Shown: one piece after another, positions 41,750 through 49,821 of the stretch | Position numbering within the stretch: the first letter of the stretch is position 1 | Layout: each line of letters begins with the position of its first letter | Assembly (NCBI GenBank): GCA_934500705.1 | Contig: CAKSTI010000006.1 | Coordinates: 1-64,000 of the forward strand | Source of the DNA: an uncultured Clostridia bacterium | GTDB lineage: Bacteria > Bacillota > Clostridia > UMGS1810 | Direction of reading: 5' to 3' | Length of the DNA stretch: 64,000 nucleotides | Program-made: the position numbers and the translations under genes | Notes under the pieces: model-generated | What the model was told of the DNA's origin: nothing | Databases searched by the model: none | What the model saw: the letters and a program-made list of their open reading frames with translations, nothing else

Positions 41750-42133
41750 TTATCCCAGCATATCCGTTACAGATTGAAATATTTTGGCAAGCATCGGCAG
41801 AGCCATTGCAAGCATAACGAGCTTTCCCACGCTCTCCAAGGCACTGCCGACCGCCTTTGCCCCCGTTTCGGCGCATATGTCCGCACCAAAGCTTGTGGCA
41901 TACGCCACGGCGAGCATTTTTATTATAAGACGGGCGCAGTCGCCGTTTACGCCGCTGATTTTTTTAAGCTGCGAAAAAGAGGCGGCTGTTTTGGAAATAA
42001 TATCCGCCGTTTGCGTAAAAATGATTATACAGCCGGCAAGCGAAATGAGCACGGCTCCCGTTTTGAAATCCTCTTTTACCAAAAGCGACAAAAGCGAAGT
42101 GCACACCGCAAGTATAACCAGCTTTATTATCAT
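41750..42133 (-). CDS. spoIIIAD: Stage III sporulation protein AD
   Basis: A 127-aa membrane protein with three to four spans (MIIKLVILAVCTSLLSLLVK start, AVLISLAGCIIIFTQTADII, ALESVGKLVMLAMALPMLAK), matching SpoIIIAD length and topology. It overlaps spoIIIAC by 4 bp (ATGA). Confidence 0.94.
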   Translation of the reverse strand: MIIKLVILAVCTSLLSLLVKEDFKTGAVLISLAGCIIIFTQTADIISKTAASFSQLKKISGVNGDCARLIIKMLAVAYATSFGADICAETGAKAVGSALESVGKLVMLAMALPMLAKIFQSVTDMLG

Positions 42134-42324
42134 ATGTCAAACAGCTCCCGAACCGTTTCAAAAAGTGTGCTCACCTGGCGCACCACTATGAGCATAACCA
42201 CAATAAGCCCGGCAAGCGACACCATAAACGCCTGCTCATCTCTGCCCGACTGAACCAGCAGACGGTAAAGCACGGACACGATTATTCCTATTGCCGCTAT
42301 CTGAAAAATAAGCTCCGTTCCCAT
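42130..42324 (-). CDS. spoIIIAC: Stage III sporulation protein AC
   Basis: A 64-aa protein with two membrane segments: MGTELIFQIAAIGIIVSVLY and FMVSLAGLIVVMLIVVRQVS, joined by QSGRDEQA, and ending VRELFDI. Canonical SpoIIIAC in length and sequence. ATG 42324 follows AGGTGAT; the longer reading upstream lies inside spoIIIAB. Confidence 0.94.
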   Translation of the reverse strand: MGTELIFQIAAIGIIVSVLYRLLVQSGRDEQAFMVSLAGLIVVMLIVVRQVSTLFETVRELFDI

Positions 42325-42332
42325 TTTATCAC

Positions 42333-42848
42333 CTAAAACAAAATTGCGCAGATGAGCACTCCGCCGTAGACGCCGAGCATTCTCACAAGTCTGCAATTTT
42401 TCTTTTTGTCCTCGCCCGCCTCACGGGCAAGGGCGCAGATTTTATCCGAGAGGGCGTCGAGTTGGAGCTTCTGCCTGCCTGCGTCATAAGCAAGGAATGC
42501 GTCACTGCAAGAGGTCAGGTAGTCGCAGTCCGACTTTTTAAGGCTCATAGAAGGAGCGTTCTCCTCCAAGGCGGCACACCACGCCTCGGCGGCGGTAGAG
42601 CCGTTTTGGGCAAGGTCGTTTATGTTTTCAAACAGCGTTGCCGCATCGCCTTTGGCATACGGCGCAACCTTTAAAAACAAATGTTTTACAGGCTCCAGCG
42701 TGTAGCCGAGCTCGTCTGCCATAAGCGACACGGCATCGGCAAGGTTCAAAAGCTCACGCTCTCTGGCAATCATACATTCCGAAAATCCCCAGCCTATGAG
42801 CGTTGCCGACCCGATGACCAGAATTGCTCCGATTAACTTACAAATCAC
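42333..42848 (-). CDS. spoIIIAB: Stage III sporulation protein AB
   Basis: A 171-aa protein with an N-terminal membrane segment (LIGAILVIGSATLIGWGFSE), a helical cytoplasmic body related to type II secretion protein GspF (RERELLNLADAVSLMADELG) and a C-terminal membrane segment (MLGVYGGVLICAILF). Standard SpoIIIAB. Its start overlaps the spoIIIAA stop by 11 bp. Confidence 0.94.
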   Translation of the reverse strand: MICKLIGAILVIGSATLIGWGFSECMIARERELLNLADAVSLMADELGYTLEPVKHLFLKVAPYAKGDAATLFENINDLAQNGSTAAEAWCAALEENAPSMSLKKSDCDYLTSCSDAFLAYDAGRQKLQLDALSDKICALAREAGEDKKKNCRLVRMLGVYGGVLICAILF

Positions 42849-43770
42849 AATAACCCCTCCCGTAAATTTTGCTTACTTCCCCTCTGTTTTTTAAAAATAT
42901 CACTCTGTCAAAGCACCGTCTTAACGTTTCTCTGCCGTAGCGCCTATCCAAATCCTCAATGCACAGGGCGTGGGCGGTTGCAATTACGCTCACTCCGCCC
43001 GACTGCGCCGCAGATATGGCGGCAAAGTCGCTCTCGCTGCCAATCTCGTCGGTTGCAATCACATTCGGCGACATTGAGCGCAGCATCATTTGCATTGCGC
43101 ATCTCTTGGGATAGCCGCTGCACACAAAGGTAAAGTCACCGATGTCGTTTTGCGCAAATCCCTTTGTAACCGCCGCAATCTCGCACCGTTCGTCGGCTAT
43201 GCCGACTTTGAGAGAACTTCCCAAAAGTCTGCAAGCGTCACGCAGAAGGGTTGTCTTGCCGCATCCCGGCGGAGAGGCTATGAGCACGTTTGCCGCCCTG
43301 CCGCCTAAGAAAAAGACGTCCCTTACACGCTCTGCGCACCCCAGAACCTCACGGCAAATGCGCACGCACACAGCGGAAATATCCTTAATGTGGCTGACCG
43401 CTCCGCCGTCTATGACCGCAGTGCCGCAAAAGCCGATGCGGTGGCCGCCCTCTATTGTAACAAAGCCGTCCTTTATGGTTTCGTTAATGGAGTAAAGACT
43501 GCCGTCCGACACGGCGTTTACCACACGGTTAATGCACTCAAAGTCCGCAATCACAGGTCTTTCGTGCCTGTCGCTGAGGACTTCAAATCCGTCCGAAAAT
43601 TCCACGGTTACGGGTCTTTGCAAAACAAAGCGGATTTCGCACAGAGCAGATACCCTTTTTCCATAGCGTTCCGATATGGCAGAGGCGATGGGAGTGCCTA
43701 TGTACGGCAAGAGGTCTGCAAGGAGTTTTTCGGTGCACGGCGCCTCTTTTGACCGGCTTAAATTCCTCAT
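42838..43770 (-). CDS. spoIIIAA: Stage III sporulation protein AA (secretion-type ATPase)
   Basis: A 310-aa ATPase of the SpoIIIA channel. Walker A is IASPPGCGKTTLLRDACRLL near residue 165 and a Walker B-like acidic stretch is SPNVIATDEIGSESDF. FCGTAVIDGGAV lies in the N-domain. It is related to type II/IV secretion ATPases and energises the mother cell-forespore channel. ATG 43770 follows GAGGTGA by 5 nt. Head of the eight-gene operon AA-AH; expression in the mother cell under sigma-E is expected, but I could not find a convincing sigma-E promoter in the 100-bp gap to sigH. Confidence 0.95.
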   Translation of the reverse strand: MRNLSRSKEAPCTEKLLADLLPYIGTPIASAISERYGKRVSALCEIRFVLQRPVTVEFSDGFEVLSDRHERPVIADFECINRVVNAVSDGSLYSINETIKDGFVTIEGGHRIGFCGTAVIDGGAVSHIKDISAVCVRICREVLGCAERVRDVFFLGGRAANVLIASPPGCGKTTLLRDACRLLGSSLKVGIADERCEIAAVTKGFAQNDIGDFTFVCSGYPKRCAMQMMLRSMSPNVIATDEIGSESDFAAISAAQSGGVSVIATAHALCIEDLDRRYGRETLRRCFDRVIFLKNRGEVSKIYGRGYCDL

Positions 43771-43836
43771 TTGCTCACCTCGCAATACATTTATATTAAA
43801 GGTGGAGGACAAATAGAACTGCCTGTCTTAATTCAC

Positions 43837-43865
43837 TTGACAAAACTTGAATTTTCATATAAAAT
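43837..43865 (+). promoter_or_regulatory. Promoter of sigH
   Basis: TTGACA (43837-43842), 17 bp, TAAAAT (43860-43865) on the plus strand. The predicted start is only about 10 nt before the start codon, so the leader is very short. Confidence 0.75.
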
Positions 43866-43882
43866 TCTCTTAGGTGATAACG

Positions 43883-44515
43883 TTGAACAAATATGAAGAA
43901 TTTGAAAAAATGACAGAGGAGGACGTGCTGTCCCTTGCAAAATCGGGTGACGGCAACGCCATTGAATATGTGCTGGAAAAGTACAGAAACTTTGTGCGTG
44001 CAAAGTCGAGAACGTATTTTTTAATCGGTGCGGACAGAGAGGACATAATTCAGGAGGGAATGATTGGACTCTACAAGGCGGTTAGGGACTTTAACCCCGA
44101 CTCCGGCGCAAACTTCCGCTCGTTTGCCGACCTTTGCATAACACGCCAGATTATAACCGCAATAAAAACCGCCACACGCCAGAAGCATATGCCGCTAAAC
44201 TCGTATATATCGCTCAACAAGCCGGCATACGACGAGGACGGCGAAAACACGCTGATTAACTCCGTGACGGAAAAGCACCGCTTTGACCCGGAGGAGATAA
44301 TGATAAACCGTGAGCGGTTTAAGATACTGGAAGAAAGTCTTGTAAAGACCCTCAGCAGCTACGAAACAAAGGTGTTAAAGCGCTACCTCTCCGGCAGCAG
44401 CTACACCGTGATTGCATCGGAACTCGGAAAGAGCGAAAAATCCATAGACAACGCACTGCAAAGAATTAAGAAAAAACTGGAAAAACTGGTTTGTTCGACA
44501 GAGGAATACCTCTGA
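43883..44515 (+). CDS. sigH: RNA polymerase sporulation sigma factor SigH
   Basis: A 210-aa sigma-70-family factor. Region 2 (NAIEYVLEKYRNFVRAKSRT, GADREDIIQEGMIGLYKAVR, ANFRSFADLCITRQIITAIK) binds core and the -10 element. The SigH-typical linker RQKHMPLNSYISLNKPAYDE follows, then region 4 (SYETKVLKRYLSGSSYTVIA, EKSIDNALQRIKKKL). It directs early sporulation and stationary-phase genes. Start: TTG 43883, 4 nt after AGGTGAT (43872-43878); an in-frame GTG at 43874 lies inside that site. It diverges from spoIIIAA. Confidence 0.95.
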   Translation: MNKYEEFEKMTEEDVLSLAKSGDGNAIEYVLEKYRNFVRAKSRTYFLIGADREDIIQEGMIGLYKAVRDFNPDSGANFRSFADLCITRQIITAIKTATRQKHMPLNSYISLNKPAYDEDGENTLINSVTEKHRFDPEEIMINRERFKILEESLVKTLSSYETKVLKRYLSGSSYTVIASELGKSEKSIDNALQRIKKKLEKLVCSTEEYL

Positions 44516-44574
44516 TTTGTGAAAATAGCACAAAAATAAAACTTGAATTTCTACAAATTCATCAAATGCGAGTA

Positions 44575-44603
44575 TTGCAAAATTTTACCACAGGTGGTAT
44601 TAT
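44575..44603 (+). promoter_or_regulatory. Possible promoter of a small RNA downstream of sigH
   Basis: TTGCAA (44575-44580), 17 bp, TATTAT (44598-44603). A palindrome TACCA-CAGG-TGGTA (44586-44599) lies within the spacer and could bind a repressor. Confidence 0.5.
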
Positions 44604-44609
44604 ATACTC

Positions 44610-44683
44610 ATAACAAAACTTTTTTCATTTTCCCTTCTTATTTTATAAGAGAAAAATAGCTGCCCTGAGGCAGTTATTTTTTT
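44610..44683 (+). ncRNA. Candidate small RNA of about 75 nt
   Basis: Bounded by the promoter above and the terminator at 44652-44683. It contains no start codon with a ribosome binding site. The 5' 40 nt are U/C-rich and unstructured. It may equally be just the tail of the sigH transcript. The rest of the 228-bp gap between sigH and the next gene shows nothing else I can name. Confidence 0.35.
44652..44683 (+). terminator. Intrinsic terminator downstream of sigH
   Basis: AAAAATAGCTGCC (44652-44664), loop CTGA, GGCAGTTATTTTTTT (44669-44683). Strong stem and T7 run. Confidence 0.9.
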
Positions 44684-44743
44684 GCTTATTGTGAACACAT
44701 CAAGGTTTCGGATTTCCACTGCCTAGGCATACAGGTCGGGTTC

Positions 44744-45280
44744 TCACTTTTTATTCTGTTTGTAAATAAACTTAGGCAAAACGTTCTCGCTTATGCTGAA
44801 ACCCGTCTTACCCACAATGTATCCCAGACCCGAAAAGAGAACCGCAACGGCGGACACGCCGAGAGAACCGAGGAGCAAAACATTGTTCTTTGCGTCAAGT
44901 ACAAAGCCGGTAAAAGGCAAATTAAAAATCTTGTAGACAATAAGCGTAACACCGCCGAGCCTGTCTGCCAAAACGGCGAAAGCAAAGTTTAAGACGGCGT
45001 AAGGAACGGCATACACAAAACCCTTAAAAATATTAAACGGTTTTGTGTCGGGGTTGTGCCTCAAAACAATCTTATACGAGCGGTAGTCACGTGCGCAGTT
45101 GTTCCACGAATTGGCGTAAACCGCCGCCGCAAACATAAAGCACATAACACTGCTGAAAACCGTCCTCGGTCTGCCGACGTCTATTGCCTTGGAAAACACC
45201 GTTGTAACCGCAATAAGCGCAAGCACGAGAAAGGCTGTATGTTCGATAAACAAATTGCCTGCTCTTTTTAAAAATTTCAT
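44744..45280 (-). CDS. Membrane protein of unknown function, four spans
   Basis: A 178-aa integral membrane protein with about four spans: TAFLVLALIAVTTVFSKAID, TVFSSVMCFMFAAAVYANSW, FVYAVPYAVLNFAFAVLADR and a C-terminal pair around VLLLGSLGVSAVAVLFSGLG. The polar loop NNCARDYRSYKIVLRHNPDT lies between. The N-terminus is short and basic. I do not recognise a family. GGAGGTGAG precedes the ATG and a consensus promoter lies upstream. It stands alone between sigH and the catabolic operon. Confidence 0.7.
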   Translation of the reverse strand: MKFLKRAGNLFIEHTAFLVLALIAVTTVFSKAIDVGRPRTVFSSVMCFMFAAAVYANSWNNCARDYRSYKIVLRHNPDTKPFNIFKGFVYAVPYAVLNFAFAVLADRLGGVTLIVYKIFNLPFTGFVLDAKNNVLLLGSLGVSAVAVLFSGLGYIVGKTGFSISENVLPKFIYKQNKK

Positions 45281-45308
45281 AAGCTCACCTCCGATTAGAG
45301 TTCACCTA

Positions 45309-45337
45309 ATTATAATCCACACGGGAGATAAAGTCAA
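45309..45337 (-). promoter_or_regulatory. Promoter of the four-span membrane protein gene
   Basis: Minus-strand TTGACT (45332-45337), 17 bp, TATAAT (45309-45314). It begins 8 bp after the stop of the ETF gene; no terminator for the long operon is visible here, so read-through is possible. Confidence 0.82.
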
Positions 45338-45345
45338 GCAAGATG

Positions 45346-46725
45346 TTAAATTGTGCAAACAAACTCATCAAATCTGCACACAATTCCGTAGTCCGCATAT
45401 CTGAATATGGGGGCGTTTTTGTCGGGATTTACCGCAATCACGGTGTCCGCTCCCTCGATGGCGCACACGTGCTGGACTGCACCGGATATGCCGACGGCTA
45501 TGTAAATTTTGGGTGCGGCGTTTTTGCCCGTGAGACCCACCTGTCGGTCATAGGGGGCAAGGTTTTTGTCAACGAGCGGTCTTGAAACCGCATAGGACGC
45601 ACCTAAGCTTTTGGCAAATTCGATAAGTTTGGGCAAATTATCCATAACCCCTCTGCCGCCCGACACTATCACATCGTCGGACTTTTGCGAGCATCTGACG
45701 GTTGCGGTCTGGGGCAGAGTGCGGCACTCGATTTTGGCAACTATGTTGCCCCCCTTTGCCGGGCGGTACATAAAGAGCTTTTCGCCGTCCGTTTCGAGAG
45801 CGGTGCAGTCGGCGCACAGTCCGGTAGAGAGCATTGCCGCAACCTGCGGAGCGGTTTTTCTTCCCCACAGGTCGGCGTTCCACAAAATGGCGGACGGCTT
45901 TTTACGCTTTGCAAGCTCCGCTATTTTTACGGGATCCTTTTCGCAGATTACGCACACATCATCGGAGATAAGGCGTGCCTTTTCGCTCACGGTGTCGCCG
46001 ATTGCCCAGACGGACTTCATCTTTTTTTCGGACGGTGCGGTTTTAACTCCGCTGCGCTCCTTTGTTACAAGCGTTTTATAAAGGCTTAAAAACTCCGTCG
46101 GTTCTATGAATTTGCACTTTCTTGTCCCGCTGCTGTTCTCAAAGGTCTTTATAACCTTTGTGGGCGAGCCGGAAAGTCCGCATCTTTTAACGTCTGCGCC
46201 CACTGCGGAATTGTCCAGAACTTCAATTTCGCCGAGTTTTGAGCGTATGGACGGAAAGCGCAGGGTGTTGATGCGCTCAACCGTAACAAGCGCCGGGAGT
46301 TTGGCGCTCTCCTCTCCCATTCTCGTTGTGCAGCGGATTTCGTCCGATACTTTATCTATGCTCATAACGTTTGTTATAAGTCCTGTTCCCATAAGCGTTG
46401 CAAGGCAGGGTCCGACCTGGGCGGTATCGCCGTCTATGGTCTGCCTGCCGCAGAATATGAGGTCGGGGTTCATCTTTTTAAGCTGACAGGAGAGAATGTA
46501 TGCCGTGGCAAGGGTGTCCGAGCCGGCAAAGGCACGGTCGGAGAGCAAAAACACTTCCTTTACGCCGAGCCTTGTGAGCGAGCGCAGCTTTTCCGCCGCA
46601 GACGGGGGGCACATTGACACAACGCTGACGGAGCCGTTTTCCACGCACAGAGCCGCCTCCAAGGCGCACTCGTCAAAGGGATTGAGCTCACCGTCAACAA
46701 TTTTAACACAAACCGCTATTTTCAT
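45346..46725 (-). CDS. Fused electron transfer flavoprotein EtfB-EtfA
   Basis: A 459-aa single chain. Residues 1-205 are ETF beta (MKIAVCVKIVDGELNPFDEC, LSCQLKKMNPDLIFCGRQTI with DGDTAQVGPCLA, TVERINTLRFPSIRSKLGEI). From about 235 on follows ETF alpha: an N-domain (WAIGDTVSEKARLISDDVCV), then the FAD-binding domain with IVSGGRGVMDNLPKLIEFAK, the QVGLTGK turn and YIAVGISGAVQHVCAIEGAD. The two subunits are normally separate genes. It accepts electrons from a flavin dehydrogenase, here most likely the FAD oxidase/Fe-S pair at 52335-54869, and passes them to the redox chain. ATG 46725 follows GAGG; it starts 2 bp after the FGGY kinase stop. Last gene of the operon. Confidence 0.88.
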   Translation of the reverse strand: MKIAVCVKIVDGELNPFDECALEAALCVENGSVSVVSMCPPSAAEKLRSLTRLGVKEVFLLSDRAFAGSDTLATAYILSCQLKKMNPDLIFCGRQTIDGDTAQVGPCLATLMGTGLITNVMSIDKVSDEIRCTTRMGEESAKLPALVTVERINTLRFPSIRSKLGEIEVLDNSAVGADVKRCGLSGSPTKVIKTFENSSGTRKCKFIEPTEFLSLYKTLVTKERSGVKTAPSEKKMKSVWAIGDTVSEKARLISDDVCVICEKDPVKIAELAKRKKPSAILWNADLWGRKTAPQVAAMLSTGLCADCTALETDGEKLFMYRPAKGGNIVAKIECRTLPQTATVRCSQKSDDVIVSGGRGVMDNLPKLIEFAKSLGASYAVSRPLVDKNLAPYDRQVGLTGKNAAPKIYIAVGISGAVQHVCAIEGADTVIAVNPDKNAPIFRYADYGIVCRFDEFVCTI

Positions 46726-46727
46726 AA

Positions 46728-48197
46728 TCAATCCTCGTTGTAAATGGGTGCAAGGGCGTCGTGCACCTTTTTATATCTTTCAAACACTTTTTTATACAGG
46801 GCGTGGTTTTTGGCATCGGGCATTGTTTCGGAAACCGTTTCGTTGCAGACGTTAAGAGCGTCCTTGGGAGTTTTCCAAAAGCCTGCCGCAACGCCTGCAA
46901 ACATTGCACTGCCGAATGACGAGTCGGCGTACTTTTTCTCCACAAGTTTAATGCCCAGTATGTCCGACGTTATCTGACGCCAAAGCGGACTTTTACCGCC
47001 GCCGCCGATAATTGCGGCGCTGTCCTCGTGGGGTATGCCTATTTTTTCAAGCTCGTTTTTGCAGTCGAGGATAGACATAGACACGCCCTCCAAAACCGCA
47101 CGGGTAAAGTGCGCCTTGGTGTGCGAAGAACGCACGCCGATGAAACTTGCGCACAGCTTGGGGTCGGCATACGGCGTAAGCTCGCCGTTTAAGTACGGGG
47201 AGAACACAAGCCCGTCTGCACCGGGAGCAATGCTCTCCGCTCCACGGTCAAGCTCGGCGTAATCTCCGCCGAAGGTATCACGGTACCATCTGTACGACGC
47301 CGCACAGGATTTTGTTGCCGTGCCGGGGTACCAAAGTCCGTCTATTACGTGGGAGTAGTTTATCAGATTTTTGTCGGGGTACGACTTACTTGTAACCACG
47401 CAAATTCTGCCTGCGGTTGCAAGCTTTAAGGTCATTTGCCCCTCGGACACTGCGCCTGCGGCAAAGACTTCCATTACCGTGTCGGTTGTTCCGCAGAGCA
47501 CCGGTGTGCCCTCGCAAAGTCCCGTATCTGCCGCCGCATCTGCGCTGACAGTGCCCGCAACGTCCGACGGGCTGACGATTTTGGGAAGCGCCCGGGTATC
47601 TAACGAAAGTATACCGCAAAGCTCCTCCGACCAGCACTGACGGTTGTAGTCAAAGAGCATACTGCCCTCCGCCTCGATGTTGTCGGTCACGTAATCACCT
47701 GTGAACTTATGCCTTACAAAGTCCTTGGCAAACATTATCTTTCCAACCTTTGCCCAGATTTGCGGCTCGTTGTTTTTAATCCACAAAAGCTGTGGGAGAG
47801 TCCAGATTGTATCCACATTATGGAGCACCTGTTTTAAGATAATGTCGTTATAGTTTTCCCTCAAATACTCAACTTCTTTGAGCGAGCGAATGTCCGTCCA
47901 GTATATTGACGGGCGCAGAACGTTAAAATCGCTGTCCATAACCACGGCGGTATGGGTTGCGGCATCGAGAGAGAGAACGGATATGTCCTCGGCGCTTACT
48001 CCGCTTTTTTCCAAAACAGCTTTAATATTTTTCTTGGTGGCGTCATACCAGTCCATAGGGTTTTGCTCCGTCCAGCCGCTCTTAGGGTAGAGAGTCGGGT
48101 ACTCGACGGTATTTGTCGCCGCAATCCTGCCGTCCTGCGAGAGCAAAGTTGCCTTAGATGCGCCGCCGCCAAAGTCTATTCCGAGTGCGTACTTCAT
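46728..48197 (-). CDS. FGGY-family carbohydrate kinase (xylulokinase-like)
   Basis: A 489-aa sugar kinase of the FGGY family. The N-terminal phosphate-1 motif is YALGIDFGGGASKATLLSQD, catalytic Asp lies in SIYWTDIRS, then CGTTDTVMEVFAAGAV, and the FGGY signature region is AIIGGGGKSPLWRQITSDIL in the second lobe. Length and order match xylulokinase/ribulokinase relatives. The likely substrate is the ketose made by the isomerase of the same operon, but sequence alone cannot tell. Its start overlaps the DUF4867 stop as ATGA. Confidence 0.9.
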   Translation of the reverse strand: MKYALGIDFGGGASKATLLSQDGRIAATNTVEYPTLYPKSGWTEQNPMDWYDATKKNIKAVLEKSGVSAEDISVLSLDAATHTAVVMDSDFNVLRPSIYWTDIRSLKEVEYLRENYNDIILKQVLHNVDTIWTLPQLLWIKNNEPQIWAKVGKIMFAKDFVRHKFTGDYVTDNIEAEGSMLFDYNRQCWSEELCGILSLDTRALPKIVSPSDVAGTVSADAAADTGLCEGTPVLCGTTDTVMEVFAAGAVSEGQMTLKLATAGRICVVTSKSYPDKNLINYSHVIDGLWYPGTATKSCAASYRWYRDTFGGDYAELDRGAESIAPGADGLVFSPYLNGELTPYADPKLCASFIGVRSSHTKAHFTRAVLEGVSMSILDCKNELEKIGIPHEDSAAIIGGGGKSPLWRQITSDILGIKLVEKKYADSSFGSAMFAGVAAGFWKTPKDALNVCNETVSETMPDAKNHALYKKVFERYKKVHDALAPIYNED

Positions 48198-48820
48198 ATT
48201 TCACCACCGCAAATCTTATAGTTTTCGCCGTATATTCCCGCAACTACTCCTCTGTCTGTGAGAGCCTTGTTGTCCTCGTGGGCGATGAGCCACTTGTTCT
48301 TGCGGAATATCAGTTTGTTATCGGACTCGGTATCGAGCGGTGTATTTGTGCCCTCCAAAAGTCCGACTACACAGCCAAAGCCGCTGTCTGCCACATGGAG
48401 CGGACAAAAGTGCAAAGTGGTTGCGTACACCTCTATTGCCTCGCCTTTTTTAAGCAGAAACGCCTTGACGTTTGCCGAGTTGTAGCGGTTGCCGTCCTCA
48501 ATGTCACGGATGTCGCCGAGGAGCAGAACAAGATCCGTTATGCCTATGTTGACCTCGGAGCAGGTGTGCCATTCAAGGGCGTTGAGCGTATCGTTATGAC
48601 CCCAGCAATAGCCTATTTGTGTTGGCATCTGACCGAAAAACTTATCCTTAATCTCCTTTGCAATGCCGAGTTTTTCAAACGCATCAACGGTTGGGGCATA
48701 GGACGAGCCTTCATCGGGGAGCTCGATTTTCTCCGCCGTCTTTACAATCTCCGCCGTATCTAAATCTATGACTTTTCCGAACTGTTTAAATTCTTTGTCG
48801 TTTACGCTGTAAATTTTCAT
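48194..48820 (-). CDS. DUF4867 family protein
   Basis: A 208-aa cytoplasmic protein resembling DUF4867 family members of Clostridia, which are usually encoded with sugar kinases and isomerases. It is cupin-like, with EWHTCSEVNIGITDLVLLLG and a probable metal site around ATTLHFCPLHVADSGF. By analogy with cupin sugar isomerases, a role as isomerase or mutarotase is possible but unproven. AAAGGAG precedes ATG 48820. Neighbours: serine hydrolase 12 bp upstream, FGGY kinase overlapping downstream. Confidence 0.75.
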   Translation of the reverse strand: MKIYSVNDKEFKQFGKVIDLDTAEIVKTAEKIELPDEGSSYAPTVDAFEKLGIAKEIKDKFFGQMPTQIGYCWGHNDTLNALEWHTCSEVNIGITDLVLLLGDIRDIEDGNRYNSANVKAFLLKKGEAIEVYATTLHFCPLHVADSGFGCVVGLLEGTNTPLDTESDNKLIFRKNKWLIAHEDNKALTDRGVVAGIYGENYKICGGEI

Positions 48821-48832
48821 TTTGTTCTCCTT

Positions 48833-49744
48833 TCACGCAAAAATATTATATCCCTTTGACCAGGTATCCACGCCGATGCACTCGTAGACGAGCTTCCTCA
48901 TTTTGGGGTAAACTTCGAGCTGTGACGCTCCGATGTCTTTGAGATGTTCGGCAAAAACTATGGTTATTTTCTTTTTTATGTCGATGAGCACCAAACTTCC
49001 GTGATAACCGACGGAAACGTAGGCGTCATCTTTTTCCGTTTCTTTATAAATAAGCTGATTTATGAGCACGTCAACGCTGAACTCGCTCAAAAGTCTGTAA
49101 CCCTTTTTTGAAGTGCCGCCGGCGCAGAGGGTTTCCGCAAACAGTACAAAGTCCTCAACGCCTGTGATGAGAGAACCGGCGTTCCTGTCATAGACCGCCT
49201 TTGCGCTCTCGGAGCGGACAAGGGTTTCCTTTTTTGACTTGTCGTATACGTACTGCATAGCAATCCTGCCGCTGTTTTCGTCATTTAATTCAAATGTGGT
49301 GCTTTTCATTTTAAGAGGTGCGGTTATGTGCTCCCTTATAAAATCGTTAAAATCGGCGCCGCTTGCCGACTCGATTATCTTTTTAACATTTTCGTGGTTA
49401 AAGCAATCGTCCTCGTTTCTGAGGTTTCCGCTGTAATTTTTGATAAACTCTCTCACGGTCACGCCGTCCGCAAATGTGTCCACATACTTTGAAACGCAGT
49501 CGTCAAGGGCAATCTTGTAGCGTTCAACAAGCTGCATTACGGCAACACAACAGACAAGCTTTGCCGCAGAGTGCAGAAAATACAGGTCCTTGCCGGACAC
49601 CTTTTTCCTCGTTGCGTCGCTCGAAACGCCTGCCTTATGACGGAAAACATAGTTGTGGTCATAGTAAATGCAGCAGTCAAAGCCCGGAATGTCATACTCC
49701 TTTTTGAGAGAATTCAAGAATTTTTTAAGTTCACGAAAGTCCAT
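48833..49744 (-). CDS. Serine hydrolase (beta-lactamase/DD-peptidase fold)
   Basis: A 303-aa protein without signal peptide. The class C beta-lactamase-type SxxK motif is seen as FLHSAAKLVCCVAVMQLVE near residue 62. A KYVDTFADGVTVREF segment is typical of serine hydrolases, and AGSLITGVEDFVLFAETL is the usual late helix. The YxN and KTG motifs are not clear, so activity is uncertain. In a cytoplasmic sugar operon it may act as an esterase or lactonase. ATG 49744 follows GGAGG by 7-8 nt. First gene after the internal hairpin. Confidence 0.72.
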   Translation of the reverse strand: MDFRELKKFLNSLKKEYDIPGFDCCIYYDHNYVFRHKAGVSSDATRKKVSGKDLYFLHSAAKLVCCVAVMQLVERYKIALDDCVSKYVDTFADGVTVREFIKNYSGNLRNEDDCFNHENVKKIIESASGADFNDFIREHITAPLKMKSTTFELNDENSGRIAMQYVYDKSKKETLVRSESAKAVYDRNAGSLITGVEDFVLFAETLCAGGTSKKGYRLLSEFSVDVLINQLIYKETEKDDAYVSVGYHGSLVLIDIKKKITIVFAEHLKDIGASQLEVYPKMRKLVYECIGVDTWSKGYNIFA

Positions 49745-49770
49745 TGTCATTGCCTCCACGAAAATATTTT

Positions 49771-49813
49771 AAAAACGCATTTTACCCGAAATCACGGATT
49801 TCGGGCAAAATGC
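49771..49813 (-). terminator. Internal terminator/attenuator in the catabolic operon
   Basis: Minus-strand stem of 7 plus 8 bp with one mismatch (GCATTTT-CCCGAAAT against ATTTCGGG-AAAATGC; arms 49799-49813 and 49777-49791), followed by TTTTT (complement of 49771-49775). It stands in the 77-bp gap after iolB and would lower expression of the last four genes. Confidence 0.82.
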
Positions 49814-49821
49814 AAATAAAT

